In this document: positions 26,951-37,801 of the stretch, piece by piece | How positions within the stretch are numbered: the first letter of the stretch is position 1 | Layout: every line of letters starts with the position of its first letter | From: Gammaproteobacteria bacterium | GTDB lineage: Bacteria; Pseudomonadota; Gammaproteobacteria; Nevskiales; Nevskiaceae | NCBI GenBank assembly: GCA_026398815.1 | Contig: JAPLSA010000028.1 | Span: forward strand, 124,001-188,000 | DNA length: 64,000 nucleotides | Reading direction: 5' to 3' | The notes under the pieces: model-generated | Database searches by the model: none | What the model saw: the letters and a program-made list of their open reading frames with translations, nothing else | Told to the model about the DNA's origin: nothing | Program-made: the position numbers and the translations under genes

Positions 26951-27868
26951 TCAGGCAGCCTTTTCGCGGACCAGCGGGGCAAACCCGACGATTTTCGCGC
27001 GTGCGTTGTAGTACGCCTCGGCGCACAGGCGCGCGAGGGTGCGGACCCGGAGGATGTAGCCCTGACGTTCGGTGACGCTGATCGCCGAGCGGGCATCGAG
27101 CAGGTTGAAGCTGTGCGAGGCCTGCAAGACCCGCTCGTAAGCCGGCAGCGGCAGCGGTTCCGGCAATGAAATCAGCCGCTTGCATTCTTCTTCGGCAACA
27201 TCGAAGCGGCGGAACAGCGCCGCCGTGTCGGCGTGCTCGAAGTTGTAGGCGCTCTGCTCGACCTCGTTCTGGTGGAAGACGTCGCCATAGGTGACGATCT
27301 TGACGCCCCCATCTTTTTCGACATGCCTGGACCAGATCAGGTCATAGACCGATTCGACCTTCTGGATGTACATCGCCAGACGTTCGAGGCCGTAGGTGAT
27401 CTCGCCGGCCACCGGCTTGCATTCCAGACCGCCAACCTGTTGAAAATACGTGAACTGCGTGACTTCCATGCCGTTCAGCCAGACTTCCCAGCCGAGGCCC
27501 CAGGCACCCAGCGTCGGCGATTCCCAGTTGTCCTCGACGAAGCGGATATCGTGGGTCAGCAGGTCAAATCCGAGCGCCTTCAGCGATTCCAGGTACAAAT
27601 CCTGGATATCCGGCGGGCTCGGCTTCATCAGCACCTGGAACTGGTAGTAGTGCTGCAGGCGGTTGGGGTTGTCGCCGTAGCGGCCGTCGGTCGGGCGGCG
27701 GCTGGGCTGGACATAGGCGGCGTTCCAGGCTTCCGGGCCGATCGCGCGCAGGAAGGTCGCGGGGTGGAAGGTGCCGGCGCCGACTTCCATGTCCAGCGGC
27801 TGGACGATGACGCAGCCCTTGTCCGCCCAGAAGGTCTGCAGCGTGAAGATGAGGTCCTGGAACGTCAT
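26951..27868 (-). CDS. glyQ: Glycine--tRNA ligase alpha subunit
   Basis: 305 residues from the ATG at 27868 ([20 protein letters not shown]), matching the family N-terminus; an ATG six codons upstream is less likely. Class II synthetase catalytic subunit with [47 protein letters not shown] and [11 protein letters not shown]. It forms one unit with glyS and gmhB. Confidence 0.97.
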   Translation of the reverse strand: MTFQDLIFTLQTFWADKGCVIVQPLDMEVGAGTFHPATFLRAIGPEAWNAAYVQPSRRPTDGRYGDNPNRLQHYYQFQVLMKPSPPDIQDLYLESLKALGFDLLTHDIRFVEDNWESPTLGAWGLGWEVWLNGMEVTQFTYFQQVGGLECKPVAGEITYGLERLAMYIQKVESVYDLIWSRHVEKDGGVKIVTYGDVFHQNEVEQSAYNFEHADTAALFRRFDVAEEECKRLISLPEPLPLPAYERVLQASHSFNLLDARSAISVTERQGYILRVRTLARLCAEAYYNARAKIVGFAPLVREKAA

Positions 27869-28084
27869 GCCTTGCCTTAACCTCATGTCTATCCGGTGTT
27901 TGCGACGATTTTCGATGCCGTTGCAGCGGTTTTCGCGCAGCGGGCGGCGAGTATAGCCAATGGCGGCGCGGCCTCCGGGGCCCGTGCTAGGCTCCCGCCG
28001 CGTCGAAAACGGCGCGGCCCGGCACCGGCGGATTGGGTGCCGAAGACCGCCGCCATGACCACCATCGTCGGGGAGGAGATCCGG

Positions 28085-28363
28085 ATGAAACAGCTCGCAA
28101 TCGCGGTATCGCTGGCGCTGTTGGCGTCGTGCACGGCGTGGGCGGCGGGCGAAACGCCGGAACAGTGCTTCGCGCAGGCGAAGCTCGTTCCCGCCGATCA
28201 GCAGGAAGGCTTCATCAAGGCCTGCCTCGGCAACGCGGCGACGCCGGCGCCGGCTACCGTGAGCCCCGAACAGCGCGCGAAGGTCTGCGCGTCGATCGCG
28301 GCCAGCGAGGGCTTCAAGGGCGAGCAGCTGGATGCGTTTCTCAAGGGTTGCAAGGGCGGCTGA
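28085..28363 (+). CDS. Small exported PsiF-repeat-like protein
   Basis: 92 residues with a good GGAGGAG ribosome-binding site just upstream. A signal peptide ([18 protein letters not shown]) contains a possible lipobox LASC, so it may be a lipoprotein or be cleaved after AWA. Two repeats follow, each with paired Cys ([10 protein letters not shown] ... FIKACLG and [24 protein letters not shown]), close to the PsiF repeat of phosphate-starvation-inducible proteins. Function of PsiF is unknown. It lies between glyQ (divergent) and glnA. Confidence 0.78.
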   Translation: MKQLAIAVSLALLASCTAWAAGETPEQCFAQAKLVPADQQEGFIKACLGNAATPAPATVSPEQRAKVCASIAASEGFKGEQLDAFLKGCKGG

Positions 28364-28418
28364 TCGGCCGCCGCCGTCGCGCCCCGGCCGGGGCGGGACA
28401 CTTCCAGCTGCCCACCAC

Positions 28419-28435
28419 TGGCATATTTGCTGCTT
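28419..28435 (+). promoter_or_regulatory. Sigma-54 (-24/-12) promoter of glnA
   Basis: TGGCATATTTGCTGCTT has the GG and GC dinucleotides exactly 10 bases apart, with TGGCA at -24 and TGC at -12. It is 45 bases before the glnA ATG. NtrC, encoded 3.4 kb downstream, is the expected activator; I found no convincing upstream NtrC palindrome. Confidence 0.8.
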
Positions 28436-28480
28436 AACTTATGGCCGCTGCACAGCGCCACATCACCCCAGGAGACCCCC

Positions 28481-29890
<1,410 letters not shown>

Positions 29891-29925
29891 GCGAAGCTCA
29901 GCGCGAGTAGTACCCGGTTGGTCTG

Positions 29926-29955
29926 CCACGGAATCCCGAGGGATTCCGTGGTTTC
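29926..29955 (+). terminator. First hairpin downstream of glnA
   Basis: An 11-bp stem CCACGGAATCC / GGATTCCGTGG with a CGAG loop, followed by TTTCCCC. It is a weak or partial terminator, leaving room for read-through towards the second one. Confidence 0.65.
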
Positions 29956-29978
29956 CCCGGTCGAATGTGATGCTGGAG

Positions 29979-30003
29979 ATGCCCCCGGAAACGGGGGCAT
30001 TTT
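29979..30003 (+). terminator. Rho-independent terminator downstream of glnA
   Basis: A perfect 9-bp stem ATGCCCCCG / CGGGGGCAT with a GAAA tetraloop, followed by TTTT. It separates glnA from the DUF4124 gene and ntrBC. Confidence 0.9.
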
Positions 30004-30114
30004 CGTTGCTGGCGCGGCGGCTGCAGGCAAGGTCCGGCGAAGGCGGTCGGCGCGCGGCCGCCGCTCGACACCTGCGGTTTGCCGCAGCGCGCGGCGCGGC
30101 GCTATCGTCCGGCG

Positions 30115-30630
30115 ATGCGACTGCTCCTGACCCTTGCCCTGCTGCTGCACCTGCTGCCGGCCCGGGCCGACATCTATCGCTGGGTCGATGCGAAGGGCGT
30201 CACCCACTATGGCGACAAGCCGCCGAAGGACGGCGCGAAGCCAGTGGAACTGCCGCCTCTGCAGACCTACACGCCGTCCGAGACGCGGCTGCCGGCACCG
30301 CCCTCCAGTGGTGGCGACAGCAAGGCGGCGACGCCGGCCGAAAGCCGCGTCCGCATCGTGTCACCGGCAGCGGACGACACCCTTCGCGATGCCAGCGGCG
30401 GCGTCAGCATGAGCGTCGACGCCAACCTGCAGCAGGGCCAGGGCCTGCTGTACTTCCTCGACGGCGTGCAGCAGAACCGGACCGCCACCGCCTCGACCGC
30501 CTGGCTGTTCGAGCGCGTGGAGCGCGGCGAGCATCAGCTCGGCGCGGCGATCGTCGATGAGAAAGGCCGCGAGCTGGCCCGGGCAACGCCGGTAACGGTG
30601 CACGTGAAGCCGCCGATCGTGCTGCGCTGA
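30115..30630 (+). CDS. Exported DUF4124-domain protein
   Basis: 171 residues. A signal peptide (LLLTLALLLHLLPARA) is followed by the DUF4124 signature DIYRWVDAKGVTHYGDKPP, a Pro/Ser-rich linker and a C-terminal beta-sandwich-like half (RVRIVSPAADDTLRDASGGVSM ...) that resembles DUF4124 partners of Ig-like fold. Function is unknown. A DUF4124 gene between glnA and ntrB is a familiar arrangement in gammaproteobacteria. Confidence 0.85.
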   Translation: MRLLLTLALLLHLLPARADIYRWVDAKGVTHYGDKPPKDGAKPVELPPLQTYTPSETRLPAPPSSGGDSKAATPAESRVRIVSPAADDTLRDASGGVSMSVDANLQQGQGLLYFLDGVQQNRTATASTAWLFERVERGEHQLGAAIVDEKGRELARATPVTVHVKPPIVLR

Positions 30631-30649
30631 CGCTGTTGCTGCACCTATT

Positions 30650-30665
30650 TGGCTCACATTTTGCT
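30650..30665 (+). promoter_or_regulatory. Sigma-54-type promoter overlapping the ntrB start region
   Basis: TGGCTCACATTTTGCT places GG and GC exactly 10 bases apart and matches TGGC-C-N5-TTGCT, a very good -24/-12 fit. Just before it, TGCACCTATTTGGCTCA (30640-30656) resembles an NtrC half-palindrome (TGCACC-N5-GGTGCA, second half 4 of 6). Transcription would start at about 30676, at or past the annotated ATG. Confidence 0.55.
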
Positions 30666-30670
30666 GACAC

Positions 30671-31774
30671 ATGCGGATGAAATTACCCGTGCTGAACCGC
30701 GTTCAGCCGGCCGGCATCCTCGATGGCCTGACCACGGCGATCATCACGCTGGATTCGGCTCTGCGCGTCACTTATCTGAATTCGGCGACCGAGACGCTGT
30801 TCAGCGTCAGCCGCCGGCATGTCCAGGGGCTGGCGCTGAGCGTGGCCGTGCCGCATCTGGTCGAGCAGCTGCCGCGCCTGAAGCGCGCGATCGAGACCGG
30901 CACCGGCTTCATCGAACGCGAGCTGAAACTGCGCCGTCCGGGCGATGACGCCGGGCACGACAGCCTGACCGTCGATTGCACGGCCACGCCGGCGCAGTTC
31001 TCCGGGCCGAGCCTGGTGCTGGAAATCCTGCCGCTGGATCGCCACCTGCGCATTTCGCGCGACGAGCAGCTGCTGGCCCAGCACCGCGCCAGCCGCGAGC
31101 TGATCCGCGGCCTTGCGCACGAGATCAAGAACCCGCTCGGCGGCATCCGCGGCGCGGCCCAGCTGCTGGAACGCGAGTTCCCGGATTCCGAGCACCTGGA
31201 ATACACGCGGGTCATCATCCGCGAAGCCGATCGCCTGCAGAACCTCGTCAACCGACTGCTCGGCCCGAACCGGCTGCCGCAGAAGGAGATGGTCAACATC
31301 CACGAAGTGCTGGAGCACGTGCGCCAGCTGATCGAGGCTGAAGGCCGGGCGCTGCTGAGCGTGCAGCGCGACTACGACCCGTCGATTCCCGAGCTGCGCA
31401 TCGACCGCGAGCAGCTGATCCAGGCGACGCTGAATCTGGCGCGCAACGCGCTGCAGGCGCTGATCGCCGCCAGCCCGCGTCCGGATCGGCCGCTGATCAC
31501 GCTGCGCACGCGGATGCGGCGGCAGTTCACCATCGGCGGCGTGCGCCACCGGCTGGCGGTGCAGATCGACATCGAGGACAACGGCGGCGGCGTCGCGCCG
31601 GCGATGATCGAGAAAATCTTCTATCCGATGGTGACCACCCGCGCAGAAGGCACCGGACTTGGCCTGCCGATTGCTCAGTACCTGATCAACAGTCACGGGG
31701 GCCTGATCGAATGCCAGTCCCGACCGGGCATCACCATCTTCTCGATCTACTTGCCGCTGGAGCTGCCCGCGTGA
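30671..31774 (+). CDS. ntrB: Nitrogen regulation sensor histidine kinase NtrB
   Basis: 367 residues. N-terminal PAS domain (GILDGLTTAIITLDSALRV, residues ~15-120), then the dimerisation helix with phospho-acceptor H150 in GLAHEIKNPLGGIRGAAQLL, and HATPase motifs (LNLARNALQAL, IEDNGGGVAPAMI, GTGLGLPIAQYL). No membrane segments: cytosolic, as expected. It phosphorylates or dephosphorylates NtrC according to PII signalling. ATG at 30671 or 30677, or GTG at 30690, are possible starts; no ribosome-binding site is clear. Confidence 0.95.
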   Translation: MRMKLPVLNRVQPAGILDGLTTAIITLDSALRVTYLNSATETLFSVSRRHVQGLALSVAVPHLVEQLPRLKRAIETGTGFIERELKLRRPGDDAGHDSLTVDCTATPAQFSGPSLVLEILPLDRHLRISRDEQLLAQHRASRELIRGLAHEIKNPLGGIRGAAQLLEREFPDSEHLEYTRVIIREADRLQNLVNRLLGPNRLPQKEMVNIHEVLEHVRQLIEAEGRALLSVQRDYDPSIPELRIDREQLIQATLNLARNALQALIAASPRPDRPLITLRTRMRRQFTIGGVRHRLAVQIDIEDNGGGVAPAMIEKIFYPMVTTRAEGTGLGLPIAQYLINSHGGLIECQSRPGITIFSIYLPLELPA

Positions 31775-31829
31775 CCACCGTGATCACCGCTCCGCCCCCA
31801 GCGCCGGACCCGAGGGCATCTGCAGAACC

Positions 31830-33380
31830 ATGGGCACCATGAACGCGATGAAGCTGCACGACTCCGCTGCAATCCGCGTGTGGATCGTCGACGACGACGA
31901 ATCGATCCGCTGGGTGCTGGAGAAATCGCTGAGCCGCGAAGGCATGCACGTCGACAGCTTCCCCGGCGCCGCCGAACTGCTCGACGCGCTGCAGGACGCC
32001 ACCGCCGACACGCTGCCGGACGTGATGATTTCCGACATCCGCATGCCCGGCCTCGATGGCCTGGAGCTGATGGACCGCGTGCACAGCGCCAAGCCGGACC
32101 TGCCGGTGATCATCATCACCGCGCATTCCGACCTCGACGCCGCCGTGGCCTCGTTCAAGGGCGGCGCCTTCGAATACCTGCCCAAGCCGTTCGATGTCGA
32201 CGCAGTGGCCAGCCTGGTCCGCCGCGCGGCGCAGAAGCGCGTCGCCGCGCCAGACCTGAAACCGATGGAGCCGCGCGCGGCGATCATCGGCGAAGCCCCG
32301 GCGATGCAGGATGTCTTCCGCGCCATCGGCCGCCTGAGCCAGTCCCAGATCACCGTGCTGATCACCGGCGAGTCCGGCACCGGCAAGGAACTGATCGCCC
32401 GCGCGCTGCACGTCAATTCGCCGCGCGCCTCGAAGCCGTTCCTGGCCATCAACACCGCAGCAATCCCGAAGGACCTGCTGGAATCCGAATTCTTCGGCCA
32501 CGAGCGCGGCTCGTTCACCGGCGCGGCGATGCAGCGCAAGGGCCGCTTCGAGCAGGCCGACGGCGGCTCGCTGTTCCTCGACGAAATCGGCGACATGCCG
32601 GCCGACCTGCAGACCCGCCTGCTGCGCGTGCTGCAGGACGGCCAGTTCTACCGGGTCGGCGGCGTCAGCCCGATTAGCGTCGACGTGCGGATCATCGCCG
32701 CCACCCACCAGGACCTCGACCGCGCGGTGCAGGAAGGCCGCTTCCGCGAGGATCTGTATCACCGCCTGAACGTCATCCGCATCCGCATCCCGCCGCTACG
32801 CGAGCGCAGCGAGGACATCCCGCTGCTGCTGCGGCATTTCCTCGATGCCGCCGCCCGCGAGCTGAAGACCGAGCCGAAGCAGCTGCTGCCGGAAGTGCTC
32901 GACGTGCTGAAGCGCTACGAGTGGCACGGCAACGTCCGCCAGCTGGAAAACACCTGCCGCTGGCTGACCGTGATGGCCCCGGGCCAGGACGTGCACCTGG
33001 CCGATTTGCCGCCGGAACTGCGCGGCGCCAAGGCAGCGGCCGAGGTACCAGCGGCGCTGCTCAGCCCGGTGGCCACCACGACGACCGCAGCGGCCGAGCC
33101 GGCGTCGGCACCGGTCGCCGCGCCGGCGGCACTGCTGCCGGTACCGGCGTCGATCCCGGTCAGCGGCGACTGGCACGAAGCGCTGCGCCACTGGGCCGAG
33201 GCCCGCTTCGCCAGCGGCGACGACGACCTGCTCGGCCACGCCTCGCCGCTGTTCGAACGCACGCTGATCGAAGTGGCCCTGGCCGCCTGCAAAGGCCAGC
33301 GCCAGGAAGCCGCCCGCCGGCTGGGCTGGGGCCGCAACACGCTGACCCGCAAGATCAAGGAACTCGGCATCGAGGATTGA
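31830..33380 (+). CDS. ntrC: Nitrogen regulation response regulator NtrC (sigma-54 activator)
   Basis: 516 residues. Receiver domain 16-130 with phospho-acceptor D69 (VMISDIRMPGLDG), AAA+ domain with Walker A GESGTGKE (~180-187) and the sigma-54 contact loop GSFTGA at 227-232 (usually GAFTGA; Ser at this place is tolerated in some NtrC-like proteins), Walker B SLFLDEIGD. The Fis-type HTH is at the C-terminus (GQRQEAARRLGWGRNTLTRKIKEL). An Ala/Pro-rich insert of about 60 residues before the HTH makes it longer than E. coli NtrC (469). In-frame ATGs at 31839 and 31848 are also possible starts. Confidence 0.96.
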   Translation: MGTMNAMKLHDSAAIRVWIVDDDESIRWVLEKSLSREGMHVDSFPGAAELLDALQDATADTLPDVMISDIRMPGLDGLELMDRVHSAKPDLPVIIITAHSDLDAAVASFKGGAFEYLPKPFDVDAVASLVRRAAQKRVAAPDLKPMEPRAAIIGEAPAMQDVFRAIGRLSQSQITVLITGESGTGKELIARALHVNSPRASKPFLAINTAAIPKDLLESEFFGHERGSFTGAAMQRKGRFEQADGGSLFLDEIGDMPADLQTRLLRVLQDGQFYRVGGVSPISVDVRIIAATHQDLDRAVQEGRFREDLYHRLNVIRIRIPPLRERSEDIPLLLRHFLDAAARELKTEPKQLLPEVLDVLKRYEWHGNVRQLENTCRWLTVMAPGQDVHLADLPPELRGAKAAAEVPAALLSPVATTTTAAAEPASAPVAAPAALLPVPASIPVSGDWHEALRHWAEARFASGDDDLLGHASPLFERTLIEVALAACKGQRQEAARRLGWGRNTLTRKIKELGIED

Positions 33381-33388
33381 ATCCCGCG

Positions 33389-33409
33389 CCCGGCTTTCGC
33401 CGGGATGAC
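33389..33409 (-). repeat. 21-base dispersed palindromic repeat, copy 1
   Basis: The stem CCCGGC-TTTC-GCCGGG plus GATGA forms a hairpin just after ntrC. The same 21 bases occur in reverse orientation at 56183-56203. It may terminate ntrC transcripts. Confidence 0.75.
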
Positions 33410-33556
33410 GCCCCTGCGGCAGCCGTCACAGTGGCGGAAGCCGGTGTCCAGAATCGCAGGCGCGGGCCCCCGCCACGCTTGAATCGCCCGCCCCGGACCC
33501 CAACACAGCTCCATCGGAAAAACGCTCGCCGCTGGCGAGCCTGATGGAGACTTTCC

Positions 33557-34132
33557 TTGGAACAGTTTGACGGCACGACGATCCTCGCCGTGCGCCGTGG
33601 CAGCCAGGTCTGCGTCTGCGGCGACGGTCAGGTGTCGATGGGCAACACGATGGTCAAGGGCAACGCCCGCAAGGTGCGCCGCCTGTACAACGACAAGGTC
33701 ATCGCCGGTTTCGCCGGCGGCACCGCCGATGCGTTCACGCTGTTCGAACGCTTCGAAGGCAAGCTCGAGAAGCACGCCGGCCACCTGACCCGCGCGGCGG
33801 TGGAGATGGCCAAGGACTGGCGCTCCGACCGCTACCTGCGCCGCCTGGAAGCGCTGCTGCTGGTGGCTGACGCCGACACCACGCTGATGATTTCCGGCAA
33901 TGGCGACGTGATGGAGCCGGAAGCCCACGGCGTGCTGGCGATCGGCTCCGGCGGCAGTTTCGCGACCGCTGCCGCCCGCGCGCTGGTGGCCAACACCGAT
34001 CTGTCGGCCCGCGAGATTGCCGAGCGCTCGCTGCACATCGCCGCCGACATCTGCATCTACACCAATCACAACCTGACCATCGAGACGATCGACAAGCAGC
34101 CGCCGGCGCTGACCGCCGACGCCGGCCGCTGA
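33557..34132 (+). CDS. hslV: ATP-dependent protease proteolytic subunit HslV
   Basis: 191 residues from a TTG with GGAG 8 bases upstream; a nearby ATG (33544) is out of frame. The reading [14 protein letters not shown] implies that a six-residue propeptide is removed to expose the N-terminal catalytic Thr. Then [39 protein letters not shown] and [17 protein letters not shown] match HslV. It forms two hexameric rings capped by HslU and degrades unfolded or regulatory proteins. Confidence 0.96.
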   Translation: MEQFDGTTILAVRRGSQVCVCGDGQVSMGNTMVKGNARKVRRLYNDKVIAGFAGGTADAFTLFERFEGKLEKHAGHLTRAAVEMAKDWRSDRYLRRLEALLLVADADTTLMISGNGDVMEPEAHGVLAIGSGGSFATAAARALVANTDLSAREIAERSLHIAADICIYTNHNLTIETIDKQPPALTADAGR

Positions 34133-34143
34133 GAGCCCGCCCC

Positions 34144-35526
34144 ATGAACGACGTTCCGCCCCCCGAAGCCCTGCAGTCCGCCGCCGCTGGCGCCACGGCG
34201 ATGACGCCGCGCGAGATCGTGTCCGAGCTCGATCGCCACATCGTCGGCCAGGCGGCCGCCAAGAAGGCGGTGGCCATCGCGCTGCGCAACCGCTGGCGGC
34301 GCCAGCAGACGCCGGAAGCGATCCGCGCCGAGATCACGCCGAAGAACATCCTGATGATCGGGCCGACCGGCGTCGGCAAGACCGAGATCGCCCGTCGCCT
34401 CGCCAAGCTGGCCAACGCGCCGTTCGTGAAGGTGGAAGCGACCAAGTTCACCGAAGTCGGCTACGTCGGCCGCGATGTCGATTCGATCATCCGCGAACTG
34501 GCCGATGTCGCCGTCAAGCTGACCCGCGAGCAGGCGATGGCGAAGATGCGCGGCAAGGCCGAGGACGCGGCCGAGGAGCGCATCCTGGATGCGCTGCTGC
34601 CGCCGCCGTCGAACTTCGGCGAAGCCTCCACGCATCGCGAGAGCGAGAACGGCGCCGCCCGCCAGGTGTTCCGCAAGAAGTTGCGCGAAGGCCGGCTCGA
34701 CGACACCGAGATCGAGCTGAAGATGAATGTCGCGCCGCCGACGATGTCGGTGATGGGCCCGCCCGGCATGGAAGAGATGACCAGCCAGCTGCAGGCGATG
34801 TTCAAGAACCTCGGCAATGGCCAGCAGAAGCCGCGCAAGCTGAAAATACGCGATGCCCGCAAGCTGCTGGTCGACGAGGAAGCGGCGAAACTGATCGACG
34901 AGGACGCGATCAAGATCGAAGCGCTGAAGAACGCCGAGGACAACGGCATCGTCTTCATCGACGAGATCGACAAGGTCTGCAAGCGCGGCGAGTACGGCGG
35001 CGCCGATGTCTCCCGCGAAGGCGTGCAGCGCGACCTGCTGCCGCTGGTCGAAGGCAGCACGGTGTCGACCAAGCACGGCGCGATCAAGACCGATCACATC
35101 CTGTTCATCGCCAGCGGCGCGTTCCACATGGCCAAGCCCAGCGACATGCTGCCGGAGCTGCAGGGCCGCCTGCCGATCCGGGTCGAACTCGACGCGCTGA
35201 AGACCGACGATTTCGTGCGGATTCTCAGCGAGCCGACCCATTCGCTGACCGAGCAGTACAAGGCGCTGCTGGCCACCGAGGGCGTGACGCTGGCGTTCAC
35301 GGCGGACGGCCTGAAGCGGCTCGCCGAGTTCGCCTGGCAGGTCAACGAGCGCACCGAGAACATCGGCGCCCGGCGCCTGCACACAGTGCTGGAACGGCTG
35401 ATGGAAGAGGCCGCGTTCGATGCGCCGGACAAGGCGGGCACCACACTGACCGTCGACGCCGCCTACGTCGATGCCAAGCTCGAGAAGCTGGCCGGCAACG
35501 AAGACCTGAGCCGCTTCATCCTCTGA
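34144..35526 (+). CDS. hslU: ATP-dependent protease ATPase subunit HslU
   Basis: 460 residues. AAA+ unfoldase with Walker [12 protein letters not shown], pore loop GYVGRDVDS, Walker [11 protein letters not shown], an I-domain insertion between about 110 and 240, and the C-terminal tail ending SRFIL that docks in HslV. Starts 11 bases after hslV. Its stop is 3 bases from the convergent LysR stop. Confidence 0.98.
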   Translation: MNDVPPPEALQSAAAGATAMTPREIVSELDRHIVGQAAAKKAVAIALRNRWRRQQTPEAIRAEITPKNILMIGPTGVGKTEIARRLAKLANAPFVKVEATKFTEVGYVGRDVDSIIRELADVAVKLTREQAMAKMRGKAEDAAEERILDALLPPPSNFGEASTHRESENGAARQVFRKKLREGRLDDTEIELKMNVAPPTMSVMGPPGMEEMTSQLQAMFKNLGNGQQKPRKLKIRDARKLLVDEEAAKLIDEDAIKIEALKNAEDNGIVFIDEIDKVCKRGEYGGADVSREGVQRDLLPLVEGSTVSTKHGAIKTDHILFIASGAFHMAKPSDMLPELQGRLPIRVELDALKTDDFVRILSEPTHSLTEQYKALLATEGVTLAFTADGLKRLAEFAWQVNERTENIGARRLHTVLERLMEEAAFDAPDKAGTTLTVDAAYVDAKLEKLAGNEDLSRFIL

Positions 35527-35529
35527 GCC

Positions 35530-36495
35530 TCAGCCTGGCTCCGCGCCTGCCAACCGGCGGGCGCGGACGCCATCAAGTGCCGTGCGCAGCCGCAGGATTT
35601 CGTCGGTGACCTCGCTGATGAACGCCGCTGCGGCCGCCGGAATCGGCCGCTCGGCGAGCGTCGCCACCATCACCGGCGCGCGGACGTGATCAAGATCGAC
35701 GATGTCGAGCATCGCGAATTCCGACGGCGACAGCTCGGCCGGAAACGCGCGGACCACGCCGGCGGTGATCGCGTCGGTCTCGTGGACGATGTGGCGGATG
35801 ACGGTGAAATCCTCGGTCTGCAGGAACAGGTCGTGCAGCCCTTCGGATTCGCTGCCGCCGCCGTAGTGCTCGGCCAGCCACAGCAGATACCAGCGAGGCA
35901 GTTTCGGCACCAGCAGCGGGTACGGCAGCACGTCCCGGATGCGGATCTCCGGCAACCGGGTCAGCGGATGCTCGCGCCGACACAGGATCACCGGCGATGA
36001 CAGTTCGTACGTGGTTGCCTCGATGCCCGGATCGAGCGCATCGAACGGCGAGCCGACGTAGACATCGATGCGCCGCGCCAGCAGTTCGCCCTGGAGTTCG
36101 TCCCAGCCCTGGCTGCGCAGCCTGAAACGCAGCTTCGAGTGCTTGCGCAGCAGCTTCGATAGCGCCGGCGCCACGATGATGTCGGCCATCCACGGGTCGG
36201 AGCCGACGATCACCTTGCCGGAGTCGAGATTGCGCAGCAGTTCGATCTCGCGCCGGCCTTCGGCCAAGGTCGATCCGGTTTCCCGCGCCAGCCGCACCAC
36301 CACCTCGCCGTATTCGGTGGGCCGCACGCCGGCCTGATCGCGGATGAACAGCGGCACGCCGTATTCGTCCTCGATCCGGCGGATGCTGACCGACAGCGCC
36401 GACTGGGTCAGATGCACTGCTTCTGCCGCCCGCCGGTAGTTGCGGTGTTCGTACAGCGCCAGCACGTGACGCAGCTGCCGGAACGATTCGGTCAT
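35530..36495 (-). CDS. LysR-type transcriptional regulator divergent from alkB
   Basis: 321 residues. N-terminal winged HTH (FRQLRHVLALYEHRNYRRAAEAVHLTQSALSVSIRRIEDEYG, residues 5-46), linker helix, then a LysR substrate-binding domain to about 300. It is transcribed away from alkB across a 107-base gap holding a perfect inverted repeat, so it is the likely regulator of alkB; the inducer is unknown. LysR regulators of alkB are less common than AraC, GntR, TetR or LuxR types. Confidence 0.9.
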   Translation of the reverse strand: MTESFRQLRHVLALYEHRNYRRAAEAVHLTQSALSVSIRRIEDEYGVPLFIRDQAGVRPTEYGEVVVRLARETGSTLAEGRREIELLRNLDSGKVIVGSDPWMADIIVAPALSKLLRKHSKLRFRLRSQGWDELQGELLARRIDVYVGSPFDALDPGIEATTYELSSPVILCRREHPLTRLPEIRIRDVLPYPLLVPKLPRWYLLWLAEHYGGGSESEGLHDLFLQTEDFTVIRHIVHETDAITAGVVRAFPAELSPSEFAMLDIVDLDHVRAPVMVATLAERPIPAAAAAFISEVTDEILRLRTALDGVRARRLAGAEPG

Positions 36496-36507
36496 GACAA
36501 AAATTCA

Positions 36508-36533
36508 CCAATTCGGCAATAACAATGAATTGG
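36508..36533. promoter_or_regulatory. Inverted repeat, likely operator of the LysR/alkB divergent promoters
   Basis: CCAATTC (36508-36514) and GAATTGG (36527-36533) are perfect arms spaced by 12 bases; the core ATTC-N12-GAAT fits the LysR T-N11-A rule. It lies in the AT-richest part of the gap, 13 bases from the regulator's ATG and 70 bases from alkB. Confidence 0.65.
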
Positions 36534-36602
36534 AATGCTGCGCCGCAGCTCTGTCAACGTCCAGCGGCCATCGTGGCCGTGCAGACAGAGGAGACCGACA
36601 AC

Positions 36603-37799
36603 ATGAGCGTTCAGGCAACCAATGCCGAAGGGCAGATCGTCCGCTATACCGACCGACGCCGATGGCTGTGGTCGCTGTCGCTGATGTGGCCGCTGCTGCC
36701 TGTCATGTCCTGCGTGATCGTGGCCAAGACCGGTCAGCCGGCGTGGTACTGGGCCACCTGGATGATCTGGTACCTCGCGGTGCCGGTCATTGATCACCTG
36801 CTGCCGCCCGATGCCAGCAATCCGCCACCGGAAGTCGTGCCGCAGCTTGATGCCGACTGGTACTACCGCCTGCTGCCGATGCTGACCGTGCCGGTCCACT
36901 ACATCACGCTGTTCTACTGCGCCTGGGTGATCGGCACCGGCGATCTCGCCTGGTATTCGATCCTGGGGCTCGCGCTGTCGGTGGGGCTGGTCAACGGCAT
37001 CGCCATCAACACCGGCCACGAGCTGGGCCACAAGACGACCGCCCTCGAACGCTGGTGCGCGAAGACCGTGCTGGCCGTGGTCGGCTACGGCCACTTCTTC
37101 ATTGAGCACAACAAGGGCCATCACAAGGATGTCGCCACGCCGGACGACCCGGCCTCGTCGCGCATGGGCGAGAACATCTACGGCTTCGCCTGCCGCGAGA
37201 TTCCGGGCGCGATCCGCCGGGCCTGGGCTTCCGAGAAAACCCGTCTGGCCCGCAGCGGCAAGGGCCCGTGGACGCTGGAAAACGAAGTGCTGCAGCCGTT
37301 GCTGATCACTGTGCCGCTGTACGTCGGCCTGACGGTCGCGTTCGGCTGGGTGATGGTGCCGTTCCTCGCGCTGCAGATGATCTGGGGCTGGTTCGGCGTG
37401 CTGACCAGCGCCAACTACATCGAGCATTACGGCCTGCTGCGGCAGAAGCGCGACAACGGCCGTTTTGAACCCTGCCAGCCGTACCACTCGTGGAACTCCA
37501 ACCACGTGATGTCGAACCTGATCCTGTTCAACCTGCAGCGTCATTCCGACCACCACGCCAATCCGACGCGCCGCTACCAGAGCCTGCGCAACTTCGACGA
37601 TCTGCCCGAATATCCGAGCGGCTACCCGCTGATGTTCCTGATCGCGCTGTTCCCGCCGATCTTCTTCGCGGTGATGAATCCGAGAGTCGTCGCCTGGGCG
37701 GACGGCCACTTCGACCGCATCAACATCCGACCCGGCTACCGGGCGCGGCTCGAAGCCCGCTGGGGCCGGCACGGCAGCAAGGCCGGCGCCGGAACCTGA
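36603..37799 (+). CDS. alkB: Alkane 1-monooxygenase (AlkB-type, membrane di-iron)
   Basis: 398 residues. Four histidine boxes are intact: HELGHK (139-144), EHNKGHH (168-174), NYIEHYG (271-277) and [10 protein letters not shown] (311-320). About six hydrophobic helices surround them. The enzyme hydroxylates the end of medium-chain alkanes using O2 and electrons from rubredoxin. The next gene is a rubredoxin 2 bases away, so the pair is co-transcribed. No alcohol or aldehyde dehydrogenase, nor rubredoxin reductase, is in this window. Confidence 0.97.
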   Translation: MSVQATNAEGQIVRYTDRRRWLWSLSLMWPLLPVMSCVIVAKTGQPAWYWATWMIWYLAVPVIDHLLPPDASNPPPEVVPQLDADWYYRLLPMLTVPVHYITLFYCAWVIGTGDLAWYSILGLALSVGLVNGIAINTGHELGHKTTALERWCAKTVLAVVGYGHFFIEHNKGHHKDVATPDDPASSRMGENIYGFACREIPGAIRRAWASEKTRLARSGKGPWTLENEVLQPLLITVPLYVGLTVAFGWVMVPFLALQMIWGWFGVLTSANYIEHYGLLRQKRDNGRFEPCQPYHSWNSNHVMSNLILFNLQRHSDHHANPTRRYQSLRNFDDLPEYPSGYPLMFLIALFPPIFFAVMNPRVVAWADGHFDRINIRPGYRARLEARWGRHGSKAGAGT

Positions 37800-37801
37800 A
37801 C

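Noticed and set aside
26949-27185. N-terminal extension of glyS into glyQ
   Set aside because: The extra residues have no GlyS similarity; the true start MNSTAPLLIEIG is obvious.
27950-27978. Minus-strand TATACT as a glyQ promoter -10
   Set aside because: No acceptable -35 at 16-18 bases and no extended -10; too weak to list.
36531-36560. Possible sigma-54 promoter before alkB
   Set aside because: A TGG is present but no GC at the required 10-base spacing.
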